From: Gemmatimonadaceae bacterium
GTDB taxonomy: Bacteria > Gemmatimonadota > Gemmatimonadetes > Gemmatimonadales > Gemmatimonadaceae
Reading direction: 5' to 3'
Assembly: GCA_013697785.1 (NCBI GenBank)
Contig: JACCWE010000030.1
Span: forward strand, 32,079 to 96,078
Length of the DNA: 64,000 nt
Part shown: positions 42,459 to 51,661 of the stretch, piece after piece
How the letters are laid out: the number at the start of each line of letters is the position of its first letter
Numbering within the stretch: position 1 is the first letter of the stretch
The notes under the pieces: generated by a model
Database searches by the model: none
Seen by the model: the letters and a program-made list of their open reading frames with translations, nothing else
Told to the model about the DNA's origin: nothing
Program-made: the position numbers and the translations under genes

Positions 42459-42663
42459 CGCGGCGAATGAGTCTCGCTCCATTGCCGCACGACTCGCTCG
42501 TGCCGTAGCGGCCGTGCGCACGATGATCGGCGCGCCGGACTACGCGCGCTACCTCGCGCATCAGCGCACCAGACACCCCGATGCGACACCGCTCTCGCGC
42601 GAAGAGTTCGCGCGAGAGCGGGAGCGAGCCAGGTACGAGGGAACGGGCAGCCGCTGCTGCTAG
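42448..42663 (+). CDS. YbdD/YjiX family small protein
   Basis: GTG start; MIGAPDYARYLAHQRTRHPDATPLSREEFARERERARYEGTGSRCC matches the YbdD/YjiX C-terminal signature (FxRERxxARYxG...RCC). Confidence 0.88.
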   Translation: MHTDAANESRSIAARLARAVAAVRTMIGAPDYARYLAHQRTRHPDATPLSREEFARERERARYEGTGSRCC

Positions 42664-42685
42664 CTGCCGGTTCTCAGCGCAATAG

Positions 42686-43768
42686 TTACTTCGAGATCGC
42701 GATTCCCCACGGTGACTTCCCGCCGGGGATGTGCTTCACCACCTGATTCGTGCTCGCGTCGATCACCGAGATGTCGTTCGACGGACCGTTCGCGGTGTAG
42801 ACCCACTTTCCATCCGCGCTCACCGCTATTCCCCACGGGCGCTTGCCCACCTGGAACGGCGTCCCCACCGAATCGTTCTTCGTGTCGATGACCGCCGCCG
42901 TGCCGCCGCGCCCAGTCGTGATGTAGAGATGCTCGCCGTCGGGCGCCATCGCGGTGCCCATCGGCTTCGCGCCCTCGCCCGGGATCGTCAGATTCTTGAT
43001 CACCTTGTACTTCTTCGCATCGACGACTGTCACCGTTCCGCCGACTTCGTTGGTGATGTACGCCCTCTTTCCGTCCGGTGTGAACGCGATACCGCGCGGA
43101 CGCTTCCCGGTTGGGAAGGTCGCTACGATCTTCTTCGTCGCGAGGTCGAGCACCGACACCGTACCGCTCCCCTCGTTCGTCGCGTAGAGCACCTTGTTGT
43201 CGGGATGGATCTGCACACCCTCAGGCTCCGATCCGATCGGCACCGTGCCGATGATCTTCCGCGAGTCGACGTCGATCAGCGTGAGCGTCCCGCCATCCTC
43301 GTTGGACACGTAGATCGTCTTGCCATCGCTCGAGATCGCGAATGCCTCGGGATCGAGACCGCCGGGGAGGTTCGCCACCTTCTTCCCGGTGGAGAGATCG
43401 ATCAGCGCGATCCCGTCCTTCGTGCGATCGGCCGGCGGTAGCGTCTTCTCGTCGACGCCCGGTCCCGCCTTCGGTGATCCACTCACCGCGACGATGAGCA
43501 GTTTTCCGTCCGGACTCACGCGCAAGCCGCGCGGGCGTTGACCCGGATCGAGCGTGGCGACGACGCTGTCCGTCTTCGCGCTGATGACGGTGATGTCGTT
43601 GCCGTCCTCATTGGAAACGAACAGGTACGGGCCGCCGCTCGTGAAATCCATCTGCGTCGGCTTCGGCGCCGCAGCTACAGTCGTATCCGCCGCCGGCGGC
43701 TTGTTCTCTCCCTTGCATCCGATCGCCACCACCGCAGCGACCGTCCCCACTATCGCTCGACGCCACAT
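42686..43768 (-). CDS. YVTN-type beta-propeller lipoprotein
   Basis: Lipobox VAIGC; repeats YVSNEDGGTLTLIDVDSRKIIGTVPIGSEPEGV, YATNEGSGTVSVLDLATKKIVATFPTGKRPRGI and similar. Confidence 0.9.
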   Translation of the reverse strand: MWRRAIVGTVAAVVAIGCKGENKPPAADTTVAAAPKPTQMDFTSGGPYLFVSNEDGNDITVISAKTDSVVATLDPGQRPRGLRVSPDGKLLIVAVSGSPKAGPGVDEKTLPPADRTKDGIALIDLSTGKKVANLPGGLDPEAFAISSDGKTIYVSNEDGGTLTLIDVDSRKIIGTVPIGSEPEGVQIHPDNKVLYATNEGSGTVSVLDLATKKIVATFPTGKRPRGIAFTPDGKRAYITNEVGGTVTVVDAKKYKVIKNLTIPGEGAKPMGTAMAPDGEHLYITTGRGGTAAVIDTKNDSVGTPFQVGKRPWGIAVSADGKWVYTANGPSNDISVIDASTNQVVKHIPGGKSPWGIAISK

Positions 43769-43812
43769 ATGCGCTCTCCATTGGATGTTCGAACCACCAC
43801 TTCGATGCACCA

Positions 43813-45414
43813 TCATGATGCCGCCAATCCCATTCCCCATCGCGCCAGCGCCGTCGGCAGCGCGCCGTACTGCAACAGCTCCTCGTGAAAGGTTCCGAGT
43901 GTGAACTCCTCGGCGCGTGCCTTCCTCAGATCCTGTCGCAGCGCGAGAATGTCGCGCCGCCCAACTGCGTAGCAGAGCTGGTACGTCGGATACGCGCAGT
44001 AGCGCTTCGCCTCGGCATCGGCGATGCTGGCGTCCAGCCCGAGCTCGCTCTGCAGCCGCTCCGACGCCTCCTCCATTCGCATCCCCTTCGTGTGCAGCGA
44101 CACGTCGAGGATCACGCGCACGGCGCGCCACAATAAATTGTGCGCCTGGAAGAACCGCTCCTCAGCGGAGTCGAGGAAGCCCATCTCGGCCATCAGCGAC
44201 TCGCAGTAGAGCGCCCACCCTTCGCGCGACGCCGGCGTCGACAGTACACGCCGCGGCACGCTCGAGAGTGTGTTGCCGATCGACATCTGCAGATGATGAC
44301 CCGGAATTCCTTCATGCAGCGCCGTGCTCGGAAGCTCGGCCCGGCACTGCGGTCGCCACGACTGCCCCTCGTCCGGCAGCGTCACGAGAAAAAGTCCGCG
44401 CTGCACCGGATCGAATGCGCCCGGCCCCTGATACGCCGCGAGCGGAATCAGCGGCCTGAGAAAGTCGGGAGTCGGCATGACTTCCAGCACCGCATCCGTC
44501 GCCGGCATGAGCTGTTGGGTGATCGTGAAGTGCCGCGCTGCATCCATCGCCTCCCGATACTCATCGAGTACGCTCTCGGGACTCGGAACGTCGCTCCTGA
44601 GCCGCTCGGCGATCTCCTGCCAGGACGCGCCCGGATCGATCTCTGCCGCGATCTCCTCGAGCTCCGCGATCGCGCTCGCGCGCAGATCCTCGCCGAAGCG
44701 AAGCAGCTCGTCCGCATTCTCCGCGATCATGTGCGCCGTGTGCAGCTTTCGGTCGAAGAGCTCGCGACCGATCGCGAAGTGGTCGCCCGCGCGCCCCGTC
44801 ATCTCGCTGAGTGCCTCGCCGAACGCATCGAGCGACTCGACCGCGAGCACCCGCGCGCGCTCGAGCTCGAGGGGATCGAGCATCGAGAGATCGAGCGACG
44901 GGGCATCGAGCCCATCCTGTATCAGCGCGATCGCGCCGGGGATCATCGAAGCCGCTACGCCCACGAAGATCGAGTCCGGCTCCGTGAGCACCGACACCGC
45001 CGCCTCGAGAAACGCAGGCAGCGCATCGAGGCGCGCGAGCAGCGCCGCCGCTCGCGCCGACGGATCCGCTGGAACTCGTGCGAGCAGCAGGAAGATCCCG
45101 TTCACCGCGTGCATCAGGTGGTACGACGGATCGTGAACGAACTGACGCTCCTTGCCGAGCAGCAGCATGTCGTGCCGCAGCGAATGCAGCACGGCCGTGC
45201 GATCGATTTCCTCGTCGAGCGTGTCCGCCTCCGCCTCCTCGATCGCATTCTCGTACGCGACCAGCGCCGCGAGTTGCTCGCGCACGGAATCCGCGTCGTA
45301 CGCCGCGAAGAGGCCATCGAACTCTGAAAGTCCGTGGAACGTCGCCTCGACGGGATTGAGGCGCCATCGCAGGTCCAGGTAGCCGCCCATCACGGCGGAG
45401 AACGGCGCGCTCAT
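43813..45414 (-). CDS. DUF885 family protein (putative metallo-hydrolase)
   Basis: LHEGIPGHHLQ motif and GMGLAAS C-terminus. Confidence 0.9.
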   Translation of the reverse strand: MSAPFSAVMGGYLDLRWRLNPVEATFHGLSEFDGLFAAYDADSVREQLAALVAYENAIEEAEADTLDEEIDRTAVLHSLRHDMLLLGKERQFVHDPSYHLMHAVNGIFLLLARVPADPSARAAALLARLDALPAFLEAAVSVLTEPDSIFVGVAASMIPGAIALIQDGLDAPSLDLSMLDPLELERARVLAVESLDAFGEALSEMTGRAGDHFAIGRELFDRKLHTAHMIAENADELLRFGEDLRASAIAELEEIAAEIDPGASWQEIAERLRSDVPSPESVLDEYREAMDAARHFTITQQLMPATDAVLEVMPTPDFLRPLIPLAAYQGPGAFDPVQRGLFLVTLPDEGQSWRPQCRAELPSTALHEGIPGHHLQMSIGNTLSSVPRRVLSTPASREGWALYCESLMAEMGFLDSAEERFFQAHNLLWRAVRVILDVSLHTKGMRMEEASERLQSELGLDASIADAEAKRYCAYPTYQLCYAVGRRDILALRQDLRKARAEEFTLGTFHEELLQYGALPTALARWGMGLAAS

Positions 45415-46661
45415 GCGGTGACCGCAATCCGCTTGTGCTCCGCGACGAGCGCCGAGAGCTCATCGTCGCGCAACGTGCGCGTCGCACTCTTCGCCGCGTC
45501 GAGGATGTAGCGGCAGAGCGGCTCGTCGCTCGAATCATGGCCGTGCGCCTCGAGCCACGAACGCACGTTCGATATTCCCGACACGTGGCCCACGTCGATG
45601 CGCTGCGACAGCCCGTAGTCCCCCGCAGGAACTCCCGAGTAGATCCGATCCGCGAGCCACGCGTCGCCCTTCTTCTGCGCCTTCGCGATCGCCGCGGCGT
45701 GCACACCCGTCGCCGTGCGGAACGCATCTTCGCCCACCACCGGATAGGTCGGCGGAATCGGGATGCCGAGCGCGCGCGAGGCGAGCGCCGTGTACTCCGG
45801 GAGCTTCGAGAGATCGTGCCGATGCGCGCCGAGCAGGCGGAGATTGACGAGGAGCAGATCCATCTCGGCATTGCCCACCCGCTCGCCAATGCCGAGCGCG
45901 GTCCCGTGCACGCGGTCCGCGCCGGCCTCGATCGCGGCGAAGCAGTTCGCGAGCCCGTTGCCGCGGTCGCGGTGGCCGTGCCAGTCGATCTTCACATCGA
46001 TCCCGGTGGGGGCGACGATCTCGTCGCGGGCGAATCGCACGAGCGCGCGCACGCCATCGGGCGTCGCGTGGCCGACGGTGTCCGCCAGGCAGATGCGGCG
46101 CGCGCCACACGCGATCGCGGCGCCGTAGAGCGCGCGAAGCGTCTCCGGCGCTGCACGAGTCGTGTCTTCGGTGACGAACATCAGCGAGAGTCCTTCGCTC
46201 ACCGCGAACTTCACGGCGTCCTCGCTCACTTTCACCATCTTCTCGAGTGTCCAGTCCTCGGCGTACTGCCGTATCGGCGACGAGCCAATGAACGTCGCCG
46301 CCTCGATCGCCAGCCCCGATTCCTGCGCGATGCGAGCGATTGGCTCGATGTCGCTCGCGAGGGTCCGAGCGGCGCAGTTGGCCGCGATCGGGAGCTTCGC
46401 GCCCACGATCTCCTTCGCGAGCGCGAGCGTGTCCGCGCGTGTGCGCGGGCCCGCGCCCGGAAGGCCGATGTTCGCGGCGGCGATGCCCAGGTCGGCCATC
46501 AGATGCAGCAGCGCCTTCTTGTCCTCGATCGATGGATCGAGCACCGATGGCGACTGCAGCCCGTCGCGCAGCGTTTCGTCGAGGAGCTCCACGCGAGACT
46601 GCCCCCACTGAAAGCCCGGGGAGCGTGTGTTCCAATCGTAAATGAGCTCGTGTTCCTGCAT
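45411..46661 (-). CDS. LeuA/homocitrate synthase-family enzyme (DRE-TIM)
   Basis: VELLDETLRDGLQSPSV; ADTVGHATPDGVRALV; DWHGHRDRGNGLANCFAAIEAGADRVHGTALGIGERVGNAEMD. No LeuA C-terminal regulatory domain visible. Confidence 0.85.
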   Translation of the reverse strand: MQEHELIYDWNTRSPGFQWGQSRVELLDETLRDGLQSPSVLDPSIEDKKALLHLMADLGIAAANIGLPGAGPRTRADTLALAKEIVGAKLPIAANCAARTLASDIEPIARIAQESGLAIEAATFIGSSPIRQYAEDWTLEKMVKVSEDAVKFAVSEGLSLMFVTEDTTRAAPETLRALYGAAIACGARRICLADTVGHATPDGVRALVRFARDEIVAPTGIDVKIDWHGHRDRGNGLANCFAAIEAGADRVHGTALGIGERVGNAEMDLLLVNLRLLGAHRHDLSKLPEYTALASRALGIPIPPTYPVVGEDAFRTATGVHAAAIAKAQKKGDAWLADRIYSGVPAGDYGLSQRIDVGHVSGISNVRSWLEAHGHDSSDEPLCRYILDAAKSATRTLRDDELSALVAEHKRIAVTA

Positions 46662-46809
46662 GTCTGACCAGGGTAAACAGGGGCGTATTCTGTGGCTCGT
46701 TCCGAGACAGCCAGCCTGTGAAAGTGACGGTGGCGGGGCCAGGCTGACAATGGCCATCAGGCAGAGTGCGCTACTTGCGCGAGGCTGCAACTCCGCGCAA
46801 TTCAAAGGC

Positions 46810-48012
46810 ATGGACTCGAGCTCCCGAATTCGCGCGCTCTGGGACGCGCCAGCGCTCGCGGGCGCGCGCGCCGTAATCGAGCAGCGGGACGCGGCGACCA
46901 TTGGCGCGCAGATCGCCGTCTCCGAGATCGCGGCGCCGACCGGCGAGGAGGGACAGCGCGGCGACTGGATCGCGTCGCGCTTCCGGGCGCTCGGTCTCAC
47001 GGGCGTTCAGAGCGACGCCGCCGGCAACGTCCTCGGCACGCGCGCCGGCACCGAGGCGAGCGCGCCGGTGGTAATCTGCGCGCATCTCGACACTGTATTC
47101 CCGCGCGACGTGCCCCTCCGCGTAAAGCACGACGGCCCGCGCCTGATCGGCCCCGGCATCGGTGACAACGGCCGCGGCCTCGCGGCGATGCTCACGCTCG
47201 CAGCTGCTCTCGACGGGCAAAATCTCCGCACGCGCGCGCCTGTGATCTTCGCGGCGACGGTGGGCGAAGAAGGCGCGGGCGATTTGCGCGGCGCGAAGGA
47301 GCTCTTCGCGAACACGCTCAGCGACGCCGCCGCGGCGATCGCTCTCGACGGCGCCGGCGACGAGCGCATCGTCCACCGCGCGCTCGGCTCGCGGCGCTTT
47401 CGCATTCACTATCGTGGCGCGGGTGGCCACAGCTGGACGGCCTTCGGAGTGCCGAATGCCGTGCACGCCGCGGCAATTGCCGGTGCGCTGCTCGCGCGCA
47501 TCTCGCTTCCATCTCCGCCCCGTACCACGTTGTCGGTGGGGCGCATCGGCGGCGGCATCTCGGTGAACACGATCCCAGACGACGCGTGGCTCGAAATCGA
47601 TCTGCGCTCGACGTCGGAGAGCGCGCTTCGAACCTTCGAGAGCGAGATCCGCGCGGCGGCGACGGCAGCGCTGCACGAGGAAAATCTGCGCGGCACTCGC
47701 GGAGCGCCGCCGCTGGCGCTCGAAGTCACGGTAATCGGAGACAGGCCGAGCGGTGAGACCGATCGGTCTCTTCCGCTGGTGGCGGCGGCAATCGGGGCGA
47801 CTCGCCTGATAGGGCGCGATGCTGATCTCGCGACGGCCAGCACCGATGCCAACGTCCCGATCAGCCTCGGCATCCCCGCAATCGCGATCGGCGCCGGCGG
47901 CCGCGGCGGTGAGGCGCATACGGTGGCCGAGTGGTTCGAGAACAGCGCGGGCCACCTGGGTGTGGTGCGCGCGCTCGCGATCGTGGTTGCGAGCGCGGGG
48001 CTGGCACTGTAG
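46810..48012 (+). CDS. M20 family metallopeptidase
   Basis: VICAHLDTVFP; GPGIGDNGRGLAAML; ATVGEEGAGDLRGAKELF. Confidence 0.92.
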   Translation: MDSSSRIRALWDAPALAGARAVIEQRDAATIGAQIAVSEIAAPTGEEGQRGDWIASRFRALGLTGVQSDAAGNVLGTRAGTEASAPVVICAHLDTVFPRDVPLRVKHDGPRLIGPGIGDNGRGLAAMLTLAAALDGQNLRTRAPVIFAATVGEEGAGDLRGAKELFANTLSDAAAAIALDGAGDERIVHRALGSRRFRIHYRGAGGHSWTAFGVPNAVHAAAIAGALLARISLPSPPRTTLSVGRIGGGISVNTIPDDAWLEIDLRSTSESALRTFESEIRAAATAALHEENLRGTRGAPPLALEVTVIGDRPSGETDRSLPLVAAAIGATRLIGRDADLATASTDANVPISLGIPAIAIGAGGRGGEAHTVAEWFENSAGHLGVVRALAIVVASAGLAL

Positions 48013-48096
48013 ATGCGGAATTATGGTTTCGCGGAGAGTCCTTCGGCGGTCGACTGAGTAGAAGCCAAAGGTAGGTCTGCGCTTCGCAACAGCGAA

Positions 48097-50025
48097 TCAA
48101 AGCGCGGGTCCACGCGCAGCGGATCGAACATGGGATCGCCGGGAAAGGTAATCAAAAAGCAGTGATCCGCCGCTTCGCACGCTGTTCTGAAACGCAAGAA
48201 AGGCCCGGTCGCGGTCCCGAAGCCCAAGCCACACGAATCCCTTCGCTGCTGAATCGACGTACTCGTGCCGGGCGAGCGAATCGAGCGTGTTAAGGATCGC
48301 CAATGCCAGACGACGTTTTCCGCCAATTCCGTACACGTATCCGAGAATGCCGAGGTCACCGGCGAACGGATGCAATCCTTCGAGTCGGATGCTTCGCTCC
48401 ATGCTGGCGATCGCCTCGTCATTCCGCCCTTCCTTTAAAAGCACCAGCGCCAGCTCCTGATACCCGGCAGAGTATGTGGAATCCAGGAGGAGCGAGCGCC
48501 GGATCTGCTTGTCGGCCTCCGCATTGCGGCCTACGCCGAAGAAGGCAGCTGCCAGGTTCGCCGCGATTGGATTGGAGGTCGGGTCGAGCTCGAAGGCGCG
48601 CTTGGCTTCTGCCAGTGACTCCGATGCGCGATCCTCGTTTCCCATCACGCAGCTCAGAAAAAAGTGCGCGAACGCATCTCCCTGGTCGAGTGCAATCGCA
48701 TGGCGCAGCTCCTGCTCTGCGGATCGCCAACGATGTTCACTAATGTCCACGACGCCACGAGCCACGAATGCCTGCGCCGATCCCGTGTCGATGGTGACCG
48801 CCCGTGATGCCTCGAGCTTCGAATCCGCATGCATCATCGCTGGGAGGCGATTCGAAAATGACGGCAAAATTGCGTAGGCCAGTGCGAGGCCGGCATGGGC
48901 GGGCGCAAACTTCGGTTCCCTGGCCACCGCCTCCCGATACAGCTCGATCGCGTGCTCAATCGATGGTCGTGTGCGCCGCGCCAGAAATATCTGTCCTTCC
49001 CGGTAAAGCACTACGGCGTTCGCGTGGTCAGTGGCCATCGATCCTGATGCCTCCTCCCCGTGGCCGGCGTTGCTTTCGCTCTCCGAGTGCGATGGAGCGG
49101 TCGGCGATGCGACGAGTGCGGTCGGCGGCGTGCGAGCGAACCAGAGCAGCAGCATCGCGGCAAGAGTTGCTGGCGCAAGCCACTTCACCTTCCCGCGAGT
49201 CGATGCAGCTCGAAAGACTGGACCCTCCTTCGGGTTGACCATGTCGCCGGGCGCGATGGAGAACGGGATGGCTGCAGCCGGAAAAAGTTGCGCGACAGGC
49301 GCATGCGCCTGCTGTTCGTCGGCTCGGATGGACCGTAGTAGCTGGGCGAATCTGTCATCGACCGCGAGGTGATAATTCTGTTCGAGCAGAGCTTGATAGG
49401 AGCGGCCGAAACTGATGGCCTCCGCACGCTCTCCTGAATCCGAGAGACATTTGAGCAGGCCGTAGGCCGCGCGCGACTGCAGGGGCTCGATCGATAGCGA
49501 CCGCCTCCACCACGCCGCCTGCTGAGATGCCTGCTGGCCACTTTCCTCGGCCAACACTGCCAACGCGCCGATGCAGCCATCCTTGAGCCGACGTCTCTCG
49601 AGCGACGCCCATTCCTCGAAGTGGGACCCTGCCCCCACGTGCGCTCCATCAAGAAAGTCGCCCGTGTAAAGCTCAACGGCACGTCGTAGTGCGCCAGCTG
49701 CGATCGCGGATTCGAATTCACCGACGTCGGTGACTAGCACTTCCTCGTTCGCGGTAAGGGTCGACTGTGCCTCGAAGAAGGCATCATCGCCCAATGCGCG
49801 CCGGGCGGCATGTAATCCCTGCCGCAAGAGACCGCGTGCGCTTTCGAGCGGGCGCTCGCCCCAGAAATACAGAAGGAGCTTGTCCCTGCTTATTCCATTG
49901 TGGCCGGCCATCGCAAGTCTTGCGATCATGGCGAGCTGCCGGCGTTGAATCGAATCCACGCGCAGCCCGTCGTCGTGCCTGTGCAATGCGAGGCTGCCTA
50001 ACAGGACCAACCGGAATCGAGGCAT
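48097..50025 (-). CDS. BTAD/SARP-like transcriptional activator with C-terminal TPR repeats
   Basis: N-term RRQLAMIARLAMAGHNGISRDKLLLYFWGERPLESARGLLRQGLHAARRALG; BTAD-like RAVELYTGDFLDG...FEEWASLERRRL; TPRs. Confidence 0.85.
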   Translation of the reverse strand: MPRFRLVLLGSLALHRHDDGLRVDSIQRRQLAMIARLAMAGHNGISRDKLLLYFWGERPLESARGLLRQGLHAARRALGDDAFFEAQSTLTANEEVLVTDVGEFESAIAAGALRRAVELYTGDFLDGAHVGAGSHFEEWASLERRRLKDGCIGALAVLAEESGQQASQQAAWWRRSLSIEPLQSRAAYGLLKCLSDSGERAEAISFGRSYQALLEQNYHLAVDDRFAQLLRSIRADEQQAHAPVAQLFPAAAIPFSIAPGDMVNPKEGPVFRAASTRGKVKWLAPATLAAMLLLWFARTPPTALVASPTAPSHSESESNAGHGEEASGSMATDHANAVVLYREGQIFLARRTRPSIEHAIELYREAVAREPKFAPAHAGLALAYAILPSFSNRLPAMMHADSKLEASRAVTIDTGSAQAFVARGVVDISEHRWRSAEQELRHAIALDQGDAFAHFFLSCVMGNEDRASESLAEAKRAFELDPTSNPIAANLAAAFFGVGRNAEADKQIRRSLLLDSTYSAGYQELALVLLKEGRNDEAIASMERSIRLEGLHPFAGDLGILGYVYGIGGKRRLALAILNTLDSLARHEYVDSAAKGFVWLGLRDRDRAFLAFQNSVRSGGSLLFDYLSRRSHVRSAARGPAL

Positions 50026-50192
50026 GGCGATTCACGTTCAATAAACGATCGGATAACGCGAGTTCCATACGCTGCTCGTGTAAGGGAACGCACGCGGCGC
50101 AGGTTGGCGAGGACACGAAGCCGTAAGGCTGTCACGCCTCCTTTTTTCCAACCTCCTGAGTCGATTGACGAATTTGTAAACAGGAGCGCTCC

Positions 50193-50807
50193 ATGAATGT
50201 GGATCGTGAGCCCACCCCGGGATCAGTGGATTGCGGTTCGCTTGAGGACCACCAAGCGATGTCGCCACTCCTCTGTATGCTGGAGGCCCTCCATGAAGGC
50301 GTCATCTTGGTCAAGACGCACGGAGTTCTCGGATTCAGGAACAGTGCCATGCTAGAGTTGCTGGATTCCGATCCAGAGTCCGAGCTTCTGTTGCGAGCAG
50401 TCAGAGACCATGGCCAGCGATGGCTACGCAGACGGGCGCTCGGTGAGCGGGGATTCACGTCAACGCAAGAGGGCACCGACATTCGCGTGCTGACCAGGGG
50501 CGCGAGCTATCTCCTGCGCGGCACATCTCTCGAGCCGAGCGACGCGGGCAGGGCCACAATGGTCGTTCTCGTCGATCGGTCGGGAGTAAAAATGCCGACG
50601 ACGGCGCGGCTGCGCGGGCGTTTCCGCCTGACGTCTCGTGAGGCGGAAGTCGCGCTACTGTTGGCTGAAGGTGCGAGCGATGCGCAAATCGCTGCAGCGC
50701 TCTGCGTCAGTGTTCACACCGCACGTCATCACGGCGAACATGTTTTCATCAAGGTCGGAATTCATTCCCGGAAGGCACTCGCCATCCACTTGGCGAGTGT
50801 CTGCTAG
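50193..50807 (+). CDS. LuxR-type HTH regulator with PAS-like N-terminus
   Basis: RLTSREAEVALLLAEGASDAQIAAALCVSVHTARHHGEHVFIKVGIHSRKAL. Confidence 0.87.
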   Translation: MNVDREPTPGSVDCGSLEDHQAMSPLLCMLEALHEGVILVKTHGVLGFRNSAMLELLDSDPESELLLRAVRDHGQRWLRRRALGERGFTSTQEGTDIRVLTRGASYLLRGTSLEPSDAGRATMVVLVDRSGVKMPTTARLRGRFRLTSREAEVALLLAEGASDAQIAAALCVSVHTARHHGEHVFIKVGIHSRKALAIHLASVC

Positions 50808-51317
50808 CGGGTGGTCTTCGACGTCGCGTGCAACGACGGCCAGGCAGAGCATGCCTCCGAGCACCAGCCACGCGGAGTCGAAGAGCGCGCACACCGCTCC
50901 CATGCATTGCGCCCGCAGCAGGCCATCCGCTGCACCCGGTACGATGCAGATACCCGTCGGGAAGTAGTGTTGTGCGGCACCTGTAGCTTTGGCGGTTGCT
51001 TCCTTGAGCGCCCATCCAAGTGCGGGGCGAAGTCGCGCCGGCGCCACGTCGAGTGCGCTCCAGTCGTCGCGTGTAAGGATTTTTTCCGCGTGCCTCTGGG
51101 TTACGCGACTCACCAGAACGAGATCGACGCCGATCAGTCGCTTGCCTCGACATAAAAGGACTGCTGCAGAGCCTTCGGTGTGCGACGTGGACATGGTGAA
51201 GTCACGCGCATGTGTCGGATCCGACATCACGAGCGTACGTGCGACTCTCGCTGCGCGTTGATCAGCCAAGCGGCGCGGGCGGCCCACCAACGCCGGCAAG
51301 AGTGGATGGCGAAGCAC
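50655..51317 (-). CDS. 4'-phosphopantetheinyl transferase-like protein (start approximate)
   Basis: MSTSHTEGSAAVLLCRGKRLIGVDLVLV and LGWALKEATAKATG match PPTase GVD and WxxKEAxxKA motifs; adjacent to an ACP gene. Start not certain; an in-frame GTG lies at 51317. Confidence 0.75.
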   Translation of the reverse strand: MLRHPLLPALVGRPRRLADQRAARVARTLVMSDPTHARDFTMSTSHTEGSAAVLLCRGKRLIGVDLVLVSRVTQRHAEKILTRDDWSALDVAPARLRPALGWALKEATAKATGAAQHYFPTGICIVPGAADGLLRAQCMGAVCALFDSAWLVLGGMLCLAVVARDVEDHPLADTRQVDGECLPGMNSDLDENMFAVMTCGVNTDAERCSDLRIARTFSQQ

Positions 51318-51352
51318 TATTGCGAGCCGACCAGCGACTGTAGTCCGGCGCG

Positions 51353-51661
51353 CTACGCCCGGCACGCTTCGCGCTCGGCGAACTCCCGTACGATCTCCGC
51401 CGTGATCGTAGTAGCGTGATTTCCGGCGGGGAGGCGCTCTTCCACATAACGTTCCCACGTCCCGACGGGAATACGGCGGCCGATAATGTCCTCGATGCGA
51501 AAAACAAGGTCGAGAAAATCGATTGATTCGGCGCCAAGATCTCGCATGAGCGCGGACTCCGAACGAATGAGATCGTGAGGGACTGTCAGTACTTCGGCAA
51601 TGAGATCCCGCACGACATCGATGGGAAAATTTGCGGTCACCACCGGCGTATCAGGGCACAT
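51353..51661 (-). CDS. Acyl carrier protein
   Basis: 102 aa; DLGAESIDFLDLVFRIEDIIG phosphopantetheine attachment motif. Confidence 0.92.
   Translation of the reverse strand: MCPDTPVVTANFPIDVVRDLIAEVLTVPHDLIRSESALMRDLGAESIDFLDLVFRIEDIIGRRIPVGTWERYVEERLPAGNHATTITAEIVREFAEREACRA

Noticed and set aside
50101-50154. AGGTTGG...CCAACCT inverted repeat between the BTAD and LuxR genes
   Set aside because: 7-bp arms separated by ~40 nt, no second copy found; not specific enough.
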